64,000 nucleotides of DNA from Chitinophagaceae bacterium (GTDB taxonomy: Bacteria; Bacteroidota; Bacteroidia; Chitinophagales; Chitinophagaceae). Positions within the stretch are counted from its first letter, which is position 1, and every line of letters begins with the position of its first letter. This document shows, piece by piece, positions 17,457 to 28,200 of the stretch. A model generated the notes under the pieces. The model worked only from the letters and a program-made list of their open reading frames with translations, was not told the origin of the DNA and did no database searches. The DNA lies in NCBI GenBank assembly GCA_022841365.1, contig JALHRP010000007.1, forward strand, positions 1 to 64,000. The letters run 5' to 3'. A program made the position numbers and the translations under genes.

Positions 17457-18840
17457 ACTCTCTCACATCCCCCACCTTCCCCGTAATCGCTGCTACCGCT
17501 GCTGTTAAAGGACTTGCCAGCAATGTTCTTGCACCCGCACCTTGTCTTCCTTCAAAATTTCTGTTGGAAGTAGAGATGCAATATTTACCTGCGGGAATTT
17601 TATCTTCATTCATACCAAGACATGCACTGCAACCCGGCTGACGTAAAACAAATCCTGCCTCTTCAAATACTTTATCAATGCCTTCTGCTTTTGCCTGCGC
17701 TTCTACTTGTTTGCTGCCAGGCACAATCCATACTTCCACATCACTTGCTTTTTGTTTCCCTTTTACAAAAGCGGCCACCATTCGTAAATCTTCAATTCTT
17801 GAATTGGTGCAACTGCCTATGAAAACATAATCCACTTTTTGTCCTTTGATAGGCGCACCCTGTTCCAATCCCATATAAGCAAGCGATTTGTTCAAACCAC
17901 TTTTATCCGTTTCATTAATGGTTTCAGTTGTGGGTATCGTTCCTGTTACAGGAATACCCATGCCGGGATTTGTACCATACGTAATCATGGGTTGAATATC
18001 GGCCGCATCAAAATGATATTCCTTATCAAATACAGCATCTGCATCAGAATACAATTGCTTCCACTCTGCTACAGCCTTATCAAAATCCTGTGGCGCAAAT
18101 TTTCTTCCTTTAATGTAATTGAATGTTGTTTCGTCAGGTGCAATTAAACCGCAACGGCCACCCATTTCAATACTCATATTGCAAATGGTCATGCGTGCTT
18201 CCATGCTCAAAGAGCGGATGGCAGAACCGGCAAACTCAACAGCATAGCCTGTTGCACCACTTGCAGATATCTTTGATAAAATATAAAGTACAATATCCTT
18301 CGACACCACGCCTTTATTTAATTCACCTTCCACAATAATACGCATCAGCTTCGGTTTGCTATGCAACAAACATTGCGTGCTCAACACCATTTCCACTTCG
18401 CTGGTACCAATACCAAATGCTATGGCACCAAATGCACCATGCGTTGATGTATGACTATCGCCACAAACAATCGTCATGCCCGGTTGTGTAATTCCTAACT
18501 CCGGACCAATTACATGCACAATGCCTTGATACGGATGTCCCAAACCATATAACTCCACTCCATGCTCACTGCAATTCTTAATCAATGCTTCCACCTGCTT
18601 ACGGCTCAGCTCCTCTTTAATAGGTAAATGTTGGTTGAGTGTTGGCACATTATGATCGGCCGTTGCAACAGTTTGCTTCGGACGAAAAACTTTGATTCCT
18701 CTTTTATTCAACCCGTTAAACGCCTGCGGGCTGGTTACTTCGTGAATAAAATGTGTATCAATGTATAAAACGGAAGGACCGCCTTCAATAGTTTTCACCA
18801 CATGACGTTCCCAGATCTTTTCAAATAATGATTTTCCCAC
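17446..18840 (-). CDS. leuC: 3-isopropylmalate dehydratase large subunit
   Basis: 4Fe-4S aconitase-family subunit of isopropylmalate isomerase. 464 residues, normal length. Cluster cysteines Cys344 (IGSCTNSR), Cys404 and Cys407 ([10 protein letters not shown]); [21 protein letters not shown] is also typical. The final EWPL and stop are read from the repeat end. Upstream, 159 bp separate it from leuA. Confidence 0.97.
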   Translation of the reverse strand: MGKSLFEKIWERHVVKTIEGGPSVLYIDTHFIHEVTSPQAFNGLNKRGIKVFRPKQTVATADHNVPTLNQHLPIKEELSRKQVEALIKNCSEHGVELYGLGHPYQGIVHVIGPELGITQPGMTIVCGDSHTSTHGAFGAIAFGIGTSEVEMVLSTQCLLHSKPKLMRIIVEGELNKGVVSKDIVLYILSKISASGATGYAVEFAGSAIRSLSMEARMTICNMSIEMGGRCGLIAPDETTFNYIKGRKFAPQDFDKAVAEWKQLYSDADAVFDKEYHFDAADIQPMITYGTNPGMGIPVTGTIPTTETINETDKSGLNKSLAYMGLEQGAPIKGQKVDYVFIGSCTNSRIEDLRMVAAFVKGKQKASDVEVWIVPGSKQVEAQAKAEGIDKVFEEAGFVLRQPGCSACLGMNEDKIPAGKYCISTSNRNFEGRQGAGARTLLASPLTAAVAAITGKVGDVREWPL

Positions 18841-18881
18841 TTTTTACTTTTTTGTTTCGAACTTTTGATTTTCTATTGGAC

Positions 18882-18911
18882 TGTTGTTGTGTCACTCACT
18901 TGTACGTTCAG
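18882..18911. repeat. copy of the TGTTGTGTCACTC repeat
   Basis: Starts TGTTGTGTCACTCACTTGTA and continues CGTTCAGT; the same 28 bases occur at 54559-54586. Located in the leuA-leuC spacer. Confidence 0.7.
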
Positions 18912-18930
18912 TAATGCTATTCATCAAACC

Positions 18931-18990
18931 CACCCCTTTCAGTTCGCTTGCTTGGGTAACACGCTGCGACCCCTCCAAGGAGGGGATAAC
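18931..18990 (-). repeat. interrupted GC-ended element next to leuA stop
   Basis: ACCCCTCCAAGGAGGGG (18969-18985) is a repeat end close to the leuA stop. It is preceded by CACCCC and about 32 bp of unrelated sequence (TTTCAGTTCGCTTGCTTGGG and following), which seems to split the element. Confidence 0.5.
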
Positions 18991-18999
18991 CAACTTGCT

Positions 19000-20160
19000 T
19001 TAAGCTGTTACTGCAATTTGTTCTGCTAATATTTTTAAATCGGCATCTTCCACTTCTTTCTTTGAATCGGCCAGTGTAAGAAAACGCTCATACAATTCAT
19101 CTACCTGGTTACGATCGAAACTGTAACCGAGATTTTTGAAACGATAGGCCAGTGCACTGCGCCCACTCCTTGCCGTTAGTACAATCTTTGATGTATCGGC
19201 ACCCACTTCTTCCGGTGCAATAATTTCATAGGTAGTAGCTTCTTTCAAAAATCCATCCTGATGAATACCGGATGAATGAGAGAACGCATTATCACCCACT
19301 ACTGCTTTGTTCGGCTGCACTACCATCCGCATGGTTTCGCTTACCAAACGACTCATCGGTAACAGTTGTTTGGGATCTACATTTGTAAACAACTCCAGTT
19401 CGGGATGTTTGCGAATCGTCATCACCACTTCTTCCAACGAAGTATTACCGGCACGCTCGCCAATACCATTGATGGTACATTCAATTTGTCTGGCTCCTGC
19501 AATAGCACCTGCAATAGAGTTAGCTGTTGCTAAACCAAGATCGTTATGACAATGGCAGGAAAGAATGGCTTTGTCAATATTGCTCACATTGTTCATTAAG
19601 TAAGCCATCTTTTCTGCATACTGATGAGGCAAACAAAAACCCGTAGTGTCGGGGATGTTTACCACTGTTGCACCGGCAGCAATCACCGCTTCTGTCAATT
19701 GCGCCAAAAACTGCAGGTCTGCACGACCTGCATCTTCGGCATAAAATTCAACATCGGGTACATAATTACGGGCAAGCTTTACAGCATTAACGGCACGTTT
19801 AAGTATTTCTTCTCTGGTAGAATTGAATTTGTATTTGATGTGATTGTCTGATGAACCGATACCCGTGTGGATGCGTGGACGAACAGCCGGCTTCAACGCT
19901 TCAGCTGCCACTTCAATATCTTTTTGTACTGCCCGGGTTAATCCGCACACTGTTGCGTTCTTTATTACTTTTGAAATCTGATACACACTTTCAAAGTCGC
20001 CCGGACTGGAAATGGGAAATCCTGCTTCAATAATATCAACACCCAGTGCTTCCAGTTTTAATGCAAGCTCAACTTTTTCGGTTGTGTTTAATTTACAACC
20101 CGGAACCTGCTCACCATCTCTGAGTGTGGTATCAAAAATGAACACTTGTTTGTGTGCCAT
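19000..20160 (-). CDS. leuA: 2-isopropylmalate synthase, short form
   Basis: Condenses acetyl-CoA with 2-oxoisovalerate, the first committed leucine step. I choose the ATG at 20160 ([18 protein letters not shown]); the frame opens 9 bases earlier at 20169. 386 residues: HMGL-like TIM barrel with [11 protein letters not shown] and the metal-binding histidines of SCHCHNDLG, then a short linker domain ending near residue 386. The C-terminal allosteric LeuA-dimer domain of ~500-residue enzymes is absent, as in many Bacteroidota forms, so leucine inhibition through that domain is not expected. It is the first gene of the locus, behind a promoter and hairpin leader. Confidence 0.95.
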   Translation of the reverse strand: MAHKQVFIFDTTLRDGEQVPGCKLNTTEKVELALKLEALGVDIIEAGFPISSPGDFESVYQISKVIKNATVCGLTRAVQKDIEVAAEALKPAVRPRIHTGIGSSDNHIKYKFNSTREEILKRAVNAVKLARNYVPDVEFYAEDAGRADLQFLAQLTEAVIAAGATVVNIPDTTGFCLPHQYAEKMAYLMNNVSNIDKAILSCHCHNDLGLATANSIAGAIAGARQIECTINGIGERAGNTSLEEVVMTIRKHPELELFTNVDPKQLLPMSRLVSETMRMVVQPNKAVVGDNAFSHSSGIHQDGFLKEATTYEIIAPEEVGADTSKIVLTARSGRSALAYRFKNLGYSFDRNQVDELYERFLTLADSKKEVEDADLKILAEQIAVTA

Positions 20161-20178
20161 ATCAAACATTAAGTTGGT

Positions 20179-20236
20179 AAAAAAATGCAGGTTGTATCAC
20201 TTCATTTCATTCACCGGATTGAAGCAATGAACCTGC
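20179..20236 (-). terminator. leader hairpin with U-tract before leuA (attenuator candidate)
   Basis: Minus-strand RNA: outer stem GCAGGTT with AACCTGC, inner stem AUUGCUUCA with UGAAGUGAU (nine pairs, two of them G-U), a 15-base loop, then AUUUUUUU. It ends about 20 bases before the leuA start and after the promoter at 20269-20299, so it can act as a conditional terminator. A 14-codon frame (MRQVHCFNPVNEMK) starts at its 5' edge but has no Leu codon run. Confidence 0.65.
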
Positions 20237-20268
20237 CGCATAAAATTATTTCAGTCAGAAGCCGCCTG

Positions 20269-20299
20269 CAAACCTATATTTCATGTATTTTACGACAGA
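20269..20299 (-). promoter_or_regulatory. leuA promoter
   Basis: On the minus strand TCTG (20296-20299), exactly 19 bp, then TAGGTTTG (20269-20276), a full match to the Bacteroidota -7 consensus TAnnTTTG. Transcription should start near 20262 and read through the hairpin leader into leuA. Confidence 0.65.
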
Positions 20300-20361
20300 T
20301 AAATGTGCCCATTATTTCGAAAACCCCTGTCAGTAAAGGATTTTAGAAGAACCGAATTACG

Positions 20362-21903
20362 ATGCCCAACCGATCGACCGATACAACATTTCAACTGATA
20401 AAATCGCTGGAAAAGAGTGAGAAACGCAATTTCAAGCTCTATGTGAAAAGAAATTCAGCCGATTCTAACCTCAAGATCATTCAGCTGTTTGATGCGATGG
20501 ATAAGATGGATCTGTATGATGAAGCCCTTTTGCTTCGCAAAAACAAAGAGATTGCCAAACAACAACTGAGTAATTTAAAAGCTCATTTGTACAAATCCAT
20601 TCTTCAGAGCCTGCGGTTAATTAAACAGGAAGATAATATTACCATCCAGCTAAACGAGCAGATGGATTTTGCACGGATACTGTATAATAAAGGACTGTAT
20701 CTGCAAACCCTGAAAGTGCTGGATAAAATGAAAGAGCAGGCCAGGCAGTATGAACAGATCACCTATCTGCAGCAAATCCTGTTTTTTGAAAAAAAGATTG
20801 AGGCCTTATATATTACCCGAAGTATGCAGGACAGGGCTGAACAACTTGCCAGAGAATCGGAAATGGTGGAGCAGCAGCTGAGCACTATCTCGCAACTTTC
20901 CAACTTATCGCTTCAGTTGTACAGCTGGTACATCAAAAACGGAGTTGCACGAAATGAGAAAGAAGGCAATGAAGTAAAACAGTATTTTGAAAGCCGTTTG
21001 CCTGCACGTGCAGAAAAGTTAAATGGTTTTTATGAGCAGCTCTACCTCTATCAATCGCAATGCTGGGTTTCATTCATCAGACAGGATTATCTGTTGTATT
21101 ACCGCTATGCGCAGAAATGGGTTGACCTGTATACAAAATATCCATCCATGATGGAAGCAGAAACTGCTCACTATATAAAAGGTATGCACAATTTAATGAG
21201 TGCCCATTTTGATGTGCAGCAGGAAAAAAAATTAATTGAAGCCATTGATCAATTTGAAAAATTTACTCACAGAAAAGTGGTGAGGCAAAACGACAATTAC
21301 CGCATTCTTTGTTTTATGTATCTGTACCTGGCAAAAATTAATCAGCATTTTCTGGAAGGTACATTTACAAAGGGCCTGCAACTGGTATCGCATATTGAAG
21401 AGAAGCTGGAGGAGTATGAATTGTTTATTGACAGGCACCGTGTACTTACTTTCTATTATAAAATTGCCTGTTTGTATTTTGGAAGCGGTGACAATGAAAA
21501 AGCCATTGAGTATCTCAATAAAATTATTAACTGGAAAGTGGATTTGCGGACCGATCTGCAATGCTATGCCCGCTTGCTTCACCTGATTGCACACTATGAG
21601 CTCGGTAATTTTGATTTACTGGAATACCTCATTAAATCGGTATACCGTTTTATGGGCAACATGAAAAACCTGAGTGCGGTGGAAGAAGAAATGTTCAGGT
21701 TTTTGCGCCAGTCATTTAAATTATCACCAACGCAGTTTAAACCTGCATTTGAAAAACTATTGCAACGAATAAAACAATTCGAAGGTAACCGGTTTGAAAC
21801 AAGAGCTTTTGTGTATTTAGATGTGATCAGCTGGCTGGAAAGTAAAATTGAAAATATACGGGTACAGGATATTATTCATGAAAAATACAAGCGAAAAAAA
21901 TAA
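20362..21903 (+). CDS. conserved Bacteroidota protein, TPR-like helical repeats, unknown function
   Basis: 513 residues, soluble, no signal peptide or membrane segment. Almost wholly predicted helical with many paired aromatic/leucine helices, like tetratricopeptide solenoids; the N-terminus (TTFQLIKSLEKSEKRNFKLYVKR) is basic and helix-rich. I recall similar proteins of this size in Chitinophagaceae but no assigned function. It is divergent from leuA and shares the 200-bp region with its promoter, which alone does not link it to leucine synthesis. Starts with MPNRSTDTTFQL. Confidence 0.75.
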   Translation: MPNRSTDTTFQLIKSLEKSEKRNFKLYVKRNSADSNLKIIQLFDAMDKMDLYDEALLLRKNKEIAKQQLSNLKAHLYKSILQSLRLIKQEDNITIQLNEQMDFARILYNKGLYLQTLKVLDKMKEQARQYEQITYLQQILFFEKKIEALYITRSMQDRAEQLARESEMVEQQLSTISQLSNLSLQLYSWYIKNGVARNEKEGNEVKQYFESRLPARAEKLNGFYEQLYLYQSQCWVSFIRQDYLLYYRYAQKWVDLYTKYPSMMEAETAHYIKGMHNLMSAHFDVQQEKKLIEAIDQFEKFTHRKVVRQNDNYRILCFMYLYLAKINQHFLEGTFTKGLQLVSHIEEKLEEYELFIDRHRVLTFYYKIACLYFGSGDNEKAIEYLNKIINWKVDLRTDLQCYARLLHLIAHYELGNFDLLEYLIKSVYRFMGNMKNLSAVEEEMFRFLRQSFKLSPTQFKPAFEKLLQRIKQFEGNRFETRAFVYLDVISWLESKIENIRVQDIIHEKYKRKK

Positions 21904-21931
21904 ACTCTGCTATAATAAAGTTGTTACACTT

Positions 21932-23992
21932 ATGATGAAACGAATGATCCACCTCCTTTTGCTGACATTTCTGTTATCATTTAATACGTCGGCACAATCA
22001 ACAATTGATCCAGCAAAAATTGAAATTGTCCGTGACAGTTTTGGTGTACCCCACATCTTTGCCAAAACAGATGCTGAAGTTGCGTATGGCTTAGCATGGG
22101 CACATGCTGAAGATGATTTTAAAAGTCTGCAGGATATTATTTTGCCTGCAAAAGGATTGATGGGCCGTGTGCAGGGCAAAGCAGGTGCTGCAGGTGATTA
22201 TGCCTTTGCACTTTTTCGTTGCAAAGAAATCACCGAAGAAAAATGGAATACCCTCACGCCTGCTTTTTTAAAATTGATTGATGGCTATGTGCAGGGTATC
22301 AACGCTTATGCAAAAGCGCACCCCAACGAAGTGCTGCACAAAAAAATATTTCCCATTACAACAAAAGAATACATCTCTTCATCTGTTCTTGCACTTACTG
22401 TTTTTAACGGCGCCGATAAAGCACTGATGGGCATTTTCAACAATGCAATTGAAACCGATCCGGAGTTGAATAAGAAAGGAAGTAATGCAATAGCTGTGCA
22501 TCCAACCAAAACAAACACTGGTGAAGCGTTTCTGCTCATCAATGCACACCAGCCCAATACAGGTTCACAGGCTTTTTACGAAGCACATATTAACAGCGAA
22601 GAAGGATTGAATGTACATGGTGGATTACTGGCAGGTGGCCCTTGCATTCTGCATGGTGTAAATGAAAACCTTGGCTGGGCGCATACGGTGAATTATGTAG
22701 ATCGTGTAGATGTGTTTCAATTGGAAATGAATCCGGCAAATGAAAAGCAATATAAGTTTGACGGCGAATGGATTGAGTTAGAAGAAAAAACCATTACACT
22801 TCGCATTAAAGGAATTCCGGTTGGCGTTAAGCGGAAAGTGTATTGGAGTAAGTATGGAGCCACCATGAAAAATAAGCAAGGTTATTTTTCCATTCGCCTT
22901 GGAGCCAATATGGACATCCGTGCTTTAGAACAATGGTATGCAATGGATAAAGCAAAAAACTTTACCGAGTTTTATGCGGCCATTAAAGATCAGCGTTTAT
23001 CCATGTTCAATATTACCTATACCGATAAACACGATACGATTTTTTATGTAAACAATGGATTGGTGCCCTTGCGTAATCCTGCACCGAAGTATAATTGGAA
23101 ATCAACGTTGCCCGGTAATACTTCACAAACTTTGTGGACGGCTTTTCGAAAGTTCAGTGAACTGCCTCAATATGTAAATCCAAAAAGCGGCTATCTGTTC
23201 AACACCAATCATTCTCCCTTTTTTGCAACAGCTGCTGCAGATAATTTAAATGCCAATCAATTTCCTGCTGCTGATGGTTGGGAAACCTGGCATAACAACC
23301 GCAGCATGCGTGTGGTGGAGCAAATGCCTGCTGCACAATTAGATTACTCAACCTTTAAACAAATTAAATTCGATCTGCAACTGCCTTCCACACTCCGTTA
23401 TCCGCACAATATTGATACGATGTTTCTGTTGAATGAAACGGATTATCCGCAGTATGCAACAGTCATTAAACATTTAAAAGCTTGGGATAAAAAAGGAACG
23501 GCTAACAGCAAAGGCGCTGCTGTATTTCTGCTGAGTTATCTGCATCTCTCTAAAAAATTGAGTATGCAGGCGCCACGCAGTATTACAAAAGACGAGGCTG
23601 TTGAAACCTATGCCTATGCACATGAATATATGATAAAGCATTTCAACACAACAGATCTTACTTTGGGCGATCTTCAAAAACTGGTGCGTGGAAATAAAGA
23701 ATGGCCGCTCTGGGGCTTTCCTGATTTGCTCTCTCCACAATGGACATCTCCTTATAAAGACGGCAAATTAAAATCTGTTGGTGGTGACGGATTGATCATG
23801 TTTATCCGTTTTCAAAAAAATACCTTGCCGCTCATTGAAACCGTGAATATATATGGTGCTTCTGCAAAGCCCGGCAGCAAACATTTTGACGATCAGGTGG
23901 AAATGTATTTACAACAGAAAACAAAAAAGATGACGCTCAATAAAGACGAAGTGTATAAAATGGCGGAACGGGTTTATCATCCGGGTGAATGA
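21932..23992 (+). CDS. penicillin acylase family protein (Ntn amidohydrolase)
   Basis: Exported N-terminal-nucleophile hydrolase of the penicillin G acylase / PvdQ acyl-homoserine-lactone acylase family; it cleaves acyl amide bonds, substrate unknown. I choose the ATG at 21932 (MMKRMIHLLLLTFLLSFNTSAQ), a clear signal peptide; the frame opens at 21848 inside the previous gene. About 686 residues: alpha region (IEIVRDSFGVPHIFAKTDAEVAYGL), then the autoprocessing site KKGSNAIAV with nucleophile Ser184, followed by the beta subunit with LGWAHTVNYVDRVDVFQLE. Lies 28 bp after the upstream gene, so probably co-transcribed. Confidence 0.9.
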   Translation: MMKRMIHLLLLTFLLSFNTSAQSTIDPAKIEIVRDSFGVPHIFAKTDAEVAYGLAWAHAEDDFKSLQDIILPAKGLMGRVQGKAGAAGDYAFALFRCKEITEEKWNTLTPAFLKLIDGYVQGINAYAKAHPNEVLHKKIFPITTKEYISSSVLALTVFNGADKALMGIFNNAIETDPELNKKGSNAIAVHPTKTNTGEAFLLINAHQPNTGSQAFYEAHINSEEGLNVHGGLLAGGPCILHGVNENLGWAHTVNYVDRVDVFQLEMNPANEKQYKFDGEWIELEEKTITLRIKGIPVGVKRKVYWSKYGATMKNKQGYFSIRLGANMDIRALEQWYAMDKAKNFTEFYAAIKDQRLSMFNITYTDKHDTIFYVNNGLVPLRNPAPKYNWKSTLPGNTSQTLWTAFRKFSELPQYVNPKSGYLFNTNHSPFFATAAADNLNANQFPAADGWETWHNNRSMRVVEQMPAAQLDYSTFKQIKFDLQLPSTLRYPHNIDTMFLLNETDYPQYATVIKHLKAWDKKGTANSKGAAVFLLSYLHLSKKLSMQAPRSITKDEAVETYAYAHEYMIKHFNTTDLTLGDLQKLVRGNKEWPLWGFPDLLSPQWTSPYKDGKLKSVGGDGLIMFIRFQKNTLPLIETVNIYGASAKPGSKHFDDQVEMYLQQKTKKMTLNKDEVYKMAERVYHPGE

Positions 23993-24022
23993 TATACAAA
24001 TGATTACTTTCAAATATCAAAA

Positions 24023-24886
24023 ATGCAATCAATCATAACCTTATTATTATACCTTTTGTTAATTGCCGGTTGTGAAAACCCAAAGAAAGCTAACAACAAA
24101 ATATCTTTCACAGAAAAAGAAATTTTAGAAGAATTAGACTTGTCCTTTCAAGAAAAGCCTGGAAATTTTTTCCCTAAAAAAGGGCAAGACGATATACAGT
24201 ATAACTTTTTCCCAGATCTCGAACATGGTTATTTTTTTACTGCTGGTAACAGAATTCACCTGTATGCAGACTCCACAAGGTGGGCAATTGTATTTGAAAA
24301 AAGCGGTTATGCTAATCGAGGATATGCAGCCAGAATTGAACTGGATTATTTTGGCAACTGTGTGAACTACGTAAACGAAGAACATAACAACAGAAAATAT
24401 GTTACTAATTCACAAATACTCACTTTAATTTCGCCAGAAGAATTCAACCGAATAAAAGATAGTGCTGAAAGCAGTTTTGAATTAATTAGTACTGACACTA
24501 AACAAATAAAAATCAGAGATACTACATTTTTATTTGATAACAACCTAGAGAATTATAAAAAATTGGGAATAAACTCAGACATTCATGACAACCCCAAAAA
24601 TCTAATTTCTTTTGAAGATCTAATAAGATATTTAAATGAAACCAATCCTTCACTTATCTCTGCTTCAGAAAAAGAGATCAGGCAAAACATTCCACAGGAT
24701 ATCCCTAAAATAATGACTATTGATAAATTCCATTTTGAAAGTTGGTATGAAAAATCAAAGCTACCAAGTCAACAGGAAACCTATCAACTACTAGCAAAAA
24801 TTCTAAGATCAAGGGACAGCTCTAACTGGAAACCTACTTTAAAAGCAAATAATCATTGGAGTAATTGGGAGTCAGGTCATCTATAA
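24023..24886 (+). CDS. putative lipoprotein of unknown function
   Basis: 287 residues with a lipoprotein signal (LLLYLLLIAGC, Cys17), so periplasmic or outer-membrane anchored. The C-terminal part (FHFESWYEKSKLPSQQETYQLL...LKANNHWSNWESGHL) resembles a conserved domain I recall from uncharacterised Bacteroidota proteins (possibly DUF7003), but I am not sure of the name. It is clearly richer in A and T than its neighbours, which hints at recent arrival. 30 bp after the acylase gene. Confidence 0.7.
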   Translation: MQSIITLLLYLLLIAGCENPKKANNKISFTEKEILEELDLSFQEKPGNFFPKKGQDDIQYNFFPDLEHGYFFTAGNRIHLYADSTRWAIVFEKSGYANRGYAARIELDYFGNCVNYVNEEHNNRKYVTNSQILTLISPEEFNRIKDSAESSFELISTDTKQIKIRDTTFLFDNNLENYKKLGINSDIHDNPKNLISFEDLIRYLNETNPSLISASEKEIRQNIPQDIPKIMTIDKFHFESWYEKSKLPSQQETYQLLAKILRSRDSSNWKPTLKANNHWSNWESGHL

Positions 24887-25252
24887 TCTTTTATTATCAC
24901 TACTCTTTTTTAACAGATGCCGGGAAGACGGTAAGACGGGAATAAATGAAGTTCAACAATGTCTTCTCCCCTGCTTCCCGTCTTACCGGCTATATAAAGT
25001 TTTTTAATTTATTTATTTACTCCAGCTTACATTCCCAACATTCACATCTTTTGAATTTCCTCCAATCATGATCTGGAACCCTCCTGCTTCCCATCTCCTC
25101 TAAGTGTTTCCATTTATTTTTAAACATCTCTTTCTCATTTCGTTAAAAAAAATACAAAAACTAAAAACCGTTAGCTTTTGTGGTGCGTAGCTAAAAAGTT
25201 CCTCTATTATTTTTTACTTAAACAACCTGCTATGTTCAACTTACATTTCGTA
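24887..25252. other. intergenic region with long inverted repeat and a GH3 relic
   Basis: Contains a 14-bp inverted repeat CGGTAAGACGGGAA (24929-24942) and TTCCCGTCTTACCG (24975-24988), followed by CTATATAAAGTTTTTT, possibly a terminator for the lipoprotein gene, and a fragment of a GH3 gene on the minus strand (see separate entry). The protease promoter was not identified. Confidence 0.55.
25013..25093 (-). pseudogene. relic of a GH3 beta-glucosidase 3' end
   Basis: On the minus strand 26 codons read WEAGGFQIMIGGNSKDVNVG then NVSWSK and stop. This matches the C-termini of both intact GH3 proteins in the window (WEAGEFEIMVGTDSRDVKTK... and WEPGEFQIMIGTNSRDVKME...). Upstream of the fragment the frame meets a stop within four codons and similarity ends. 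Confidence 0.75.
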
Positions 25253-28200
25253 ATGCGAAAGCGTATGCTTTTGGCAGCAACCTACCTATTTGTTACTGCC
25301 ACAGTTTTTAGCCAGGAAAGCACCCGGCAAAACCAAATGAAAGAAAACCTACGCAAAGACACCCGTGTAAGAACCTTTGAAATTGATCCGCAAAAAAAAA
25401 CCCCCTCCTTTGTAGCTTTTAAAAACAGCTCCAACCTCCAACGCAGCAGTACTGCAACAACCTTAAAGAACATTCTTTCCAGTCGTGCAGGAATCGACGA
25501 CTGGAAACAAAAAACAGCTACCAACCATGTAAGTGGTGTAAGCATTGAAAAATACCAGCAATTTTATAAAGGCATTAAAGTAGAGCACGGACAGTACATG
25601 GCCAGCTCTTTTAACGGAGAGTTACAATCACTCAACGGTTCTTACTATGATATTGCCTCTTCCTTCACTACTTCTGCTGCCATAAGCGAAGCAACAGCAT
25701 TACAAAAAGCCATCGCATTTGTAAAGCCCAAAAAAATGGCCTGGCAGGCAGTAGAAGAAACGATGAAAAAACAACCACAGCATGCAGATGCCTTGCGTGA
25801 ACAAATGAACATGTATAAACCCAAAGGCGAACTGGTGATTGTGGGTGATTTCATTAACAGAACGTATGAATTAAGGCTTGCTTACAAGTTCAACATCTAT
25901 GCTGCAGAACCATTGTACAGAGCCAACGTTTATGTAGATGCAAAAGATGGCCGCATTTTACTGCAGGATATGATTATTAAACATGCAGATGGTAACGTGC
26001 AAACAAGGTATGCCGGTAACCGCAGCGTACAAACAAAAAAAGTAACGGTGGGAATGCTGGGTGGTACAGATCCTGCAAACGGTTTAACTCCTTATTCATG
26101 GACAGGTATTTCGCTTCGCCCACCTGTTACCAATGCATCCTTTTTTGTATTGCATGATGAAACAAGAGGCAATGGAGTGATCACTTATGATATGAATGGT
26201 GTTGGTGGCTTGCCTTTAAGTATCCCTGCATTATATGGACAGGCCACATCGTTTACCGATCCTGATAACAACTGGGATGATGGAGATGCATTAACGTACA
26301 ACGATCACAAACGTGGTGTTGATGCAGGCGGTCCCGGTGCTGGTGGTATTGGTGAAGCTGAAAATGATGACATTGCATTTGATGCACACTGGGGTGCAGA
26401 AATGGTGTACGACTACTGGAAAATTATTCATGGCCGCTTAAGCTATGATAATAATAATACAGCGCTAAAAAGTTATGTACATTTTGGAGCAGCATACGAC
26501 AATGCGTTCTGGAATGGCGAAGTGATGACCTATGGAGATGGATCAGGTGATGATAATCCTGCACTGGTTGGCTTTAAACCGCTTACTTCGTTAGATGTAT
26601 GTGGACATGAAATTGGTCATGGTGTTTGTGAGTTTACAGCCAACCTTGTTTATGAAAAAGAATCAGGCGCCATGAATGAAGGCTTTAGCGATATCTGGGC
26701 GGCCTGTGTTGAAAATTATGTACTCACCCGCATTGATGCAACGTTGCCTTATGATGTTTGGGCTATAGGTGAGCAGATTGATTTACGTGCCGGCCGTGCA
26801 TTACGCCGCATGGATAATCCAAATGCAGAAGGTAACCCCGATACGTATGGCGGTATGTTCTGGACCAACCCCGATTGTGATCCTACGTTGGTGAATGATT
26901 TCTGCGGTGTACACAACAACAGCGGTGTGCTGAATTACTGGTTTTATCAACTGGTTGCAGGAAATGATATTGCACAGCAAAATGATATCGGTCAAACATT
27001 TCGTGTAAAAGGAATTGGCTTTGCAGATGCAGAAAAAATTGCCTATCTCACAGAATTGCGCTTATCCCCTACCGCTACCTTTGCCGAGGCAAGAATGATT
27101 TCCACTCAGGCAGCCATTGAATTATTTGGCCTCTGCTCTCAACAACATCAAAGTACTGTAAATGCATGGCATGCAGTTGGTGTAGGTGCTGCATTTGTAA
27201 GTGCATGTACTGCTTCTATAACATTTACAGATGCAACATCTTCTATTACCGAAGCAACAGGTGGTAACGGTTGCAACACACAAAAAGCATACACTGTGTT
27301 TATTGGCAAACCGGTTGATAACGGTCTTGCTGCAACAGTTACTGTAAACACAGGCGGTACAGCATCCAATGGTAACGATTACAGATTATCGTCTTCAACT
27401 GTAAGCTGGACTGCTACGGAAAAAGGTTTAAAACCAATTACTGTTTTTATCAACGGCGATAATTATATTGAAGCGAATGAAACCATTGTATTAAGCTTTA
27501 CTGCTCCCGCAGGATTTACTTCAGGCATCAGCACGCATACCATTACGATTGCTGATGATGATTTTACACCGCAAATCGGATTTACCCCTGTAACACTTTT
27601 ATCAGAAAATTTTGATGCAGGTGTGTTACCGGCAGGATGGGAAGCAGCGAAAGGTATTGCACCAAATGAAACGAACACGTGGACTGTTGGCGACGCTGGA
27701 AGTTTTGGTAACGGAAATGCTGCGTTTATATCAGTACTCGGCACAGGCTTACCAACGTATGAATCAAACACTCCTACTGATGTGGTTTTACGTACAGGTA
27801 AACTGGATGCAAGAGCATTGAGCAATATTTCTGTAAACTTTACCTATGCAGTTGGTGGTGAACGTGATTTGTTGATTGACATTAATCCCGATATTAATGG
27901 TGATGGCGCCATTACACCGGATGAAATTGCTCAACTGCCCAACACAGGCAAACCATTCGACTATGGCACACTGGTGTATTCGTTTGATGGTGAACAGTTT
28001 TTTGATTTCAGTGATCCGTTATTACTGCTGCCTCAAAAACAAACCAAAACAATTGCATTACCTGCGGTTGTGAATGGCCGTGAGTTTTATCTGGGCTTCC
28101 GTTGGATCAACGATGCCAACGCAGTAATTGTAGCAACACCTGCATTTGTGATTGATGATGTGGTTGTAAAAGCAAATCCAAAAGTGATACAAACGGCTGC

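Noticed and set aside
5929-18990. CRISPR array
   Set aside because: The repeats are spaced by whole genes, are palindromic with variable cores, and no cas genes are present.
20179-20236. T-box riboswitch before leuA
   Set aside because: No T-box sequence or specifier loop is visible, and T-boxes are not expected in Bacteroidota.
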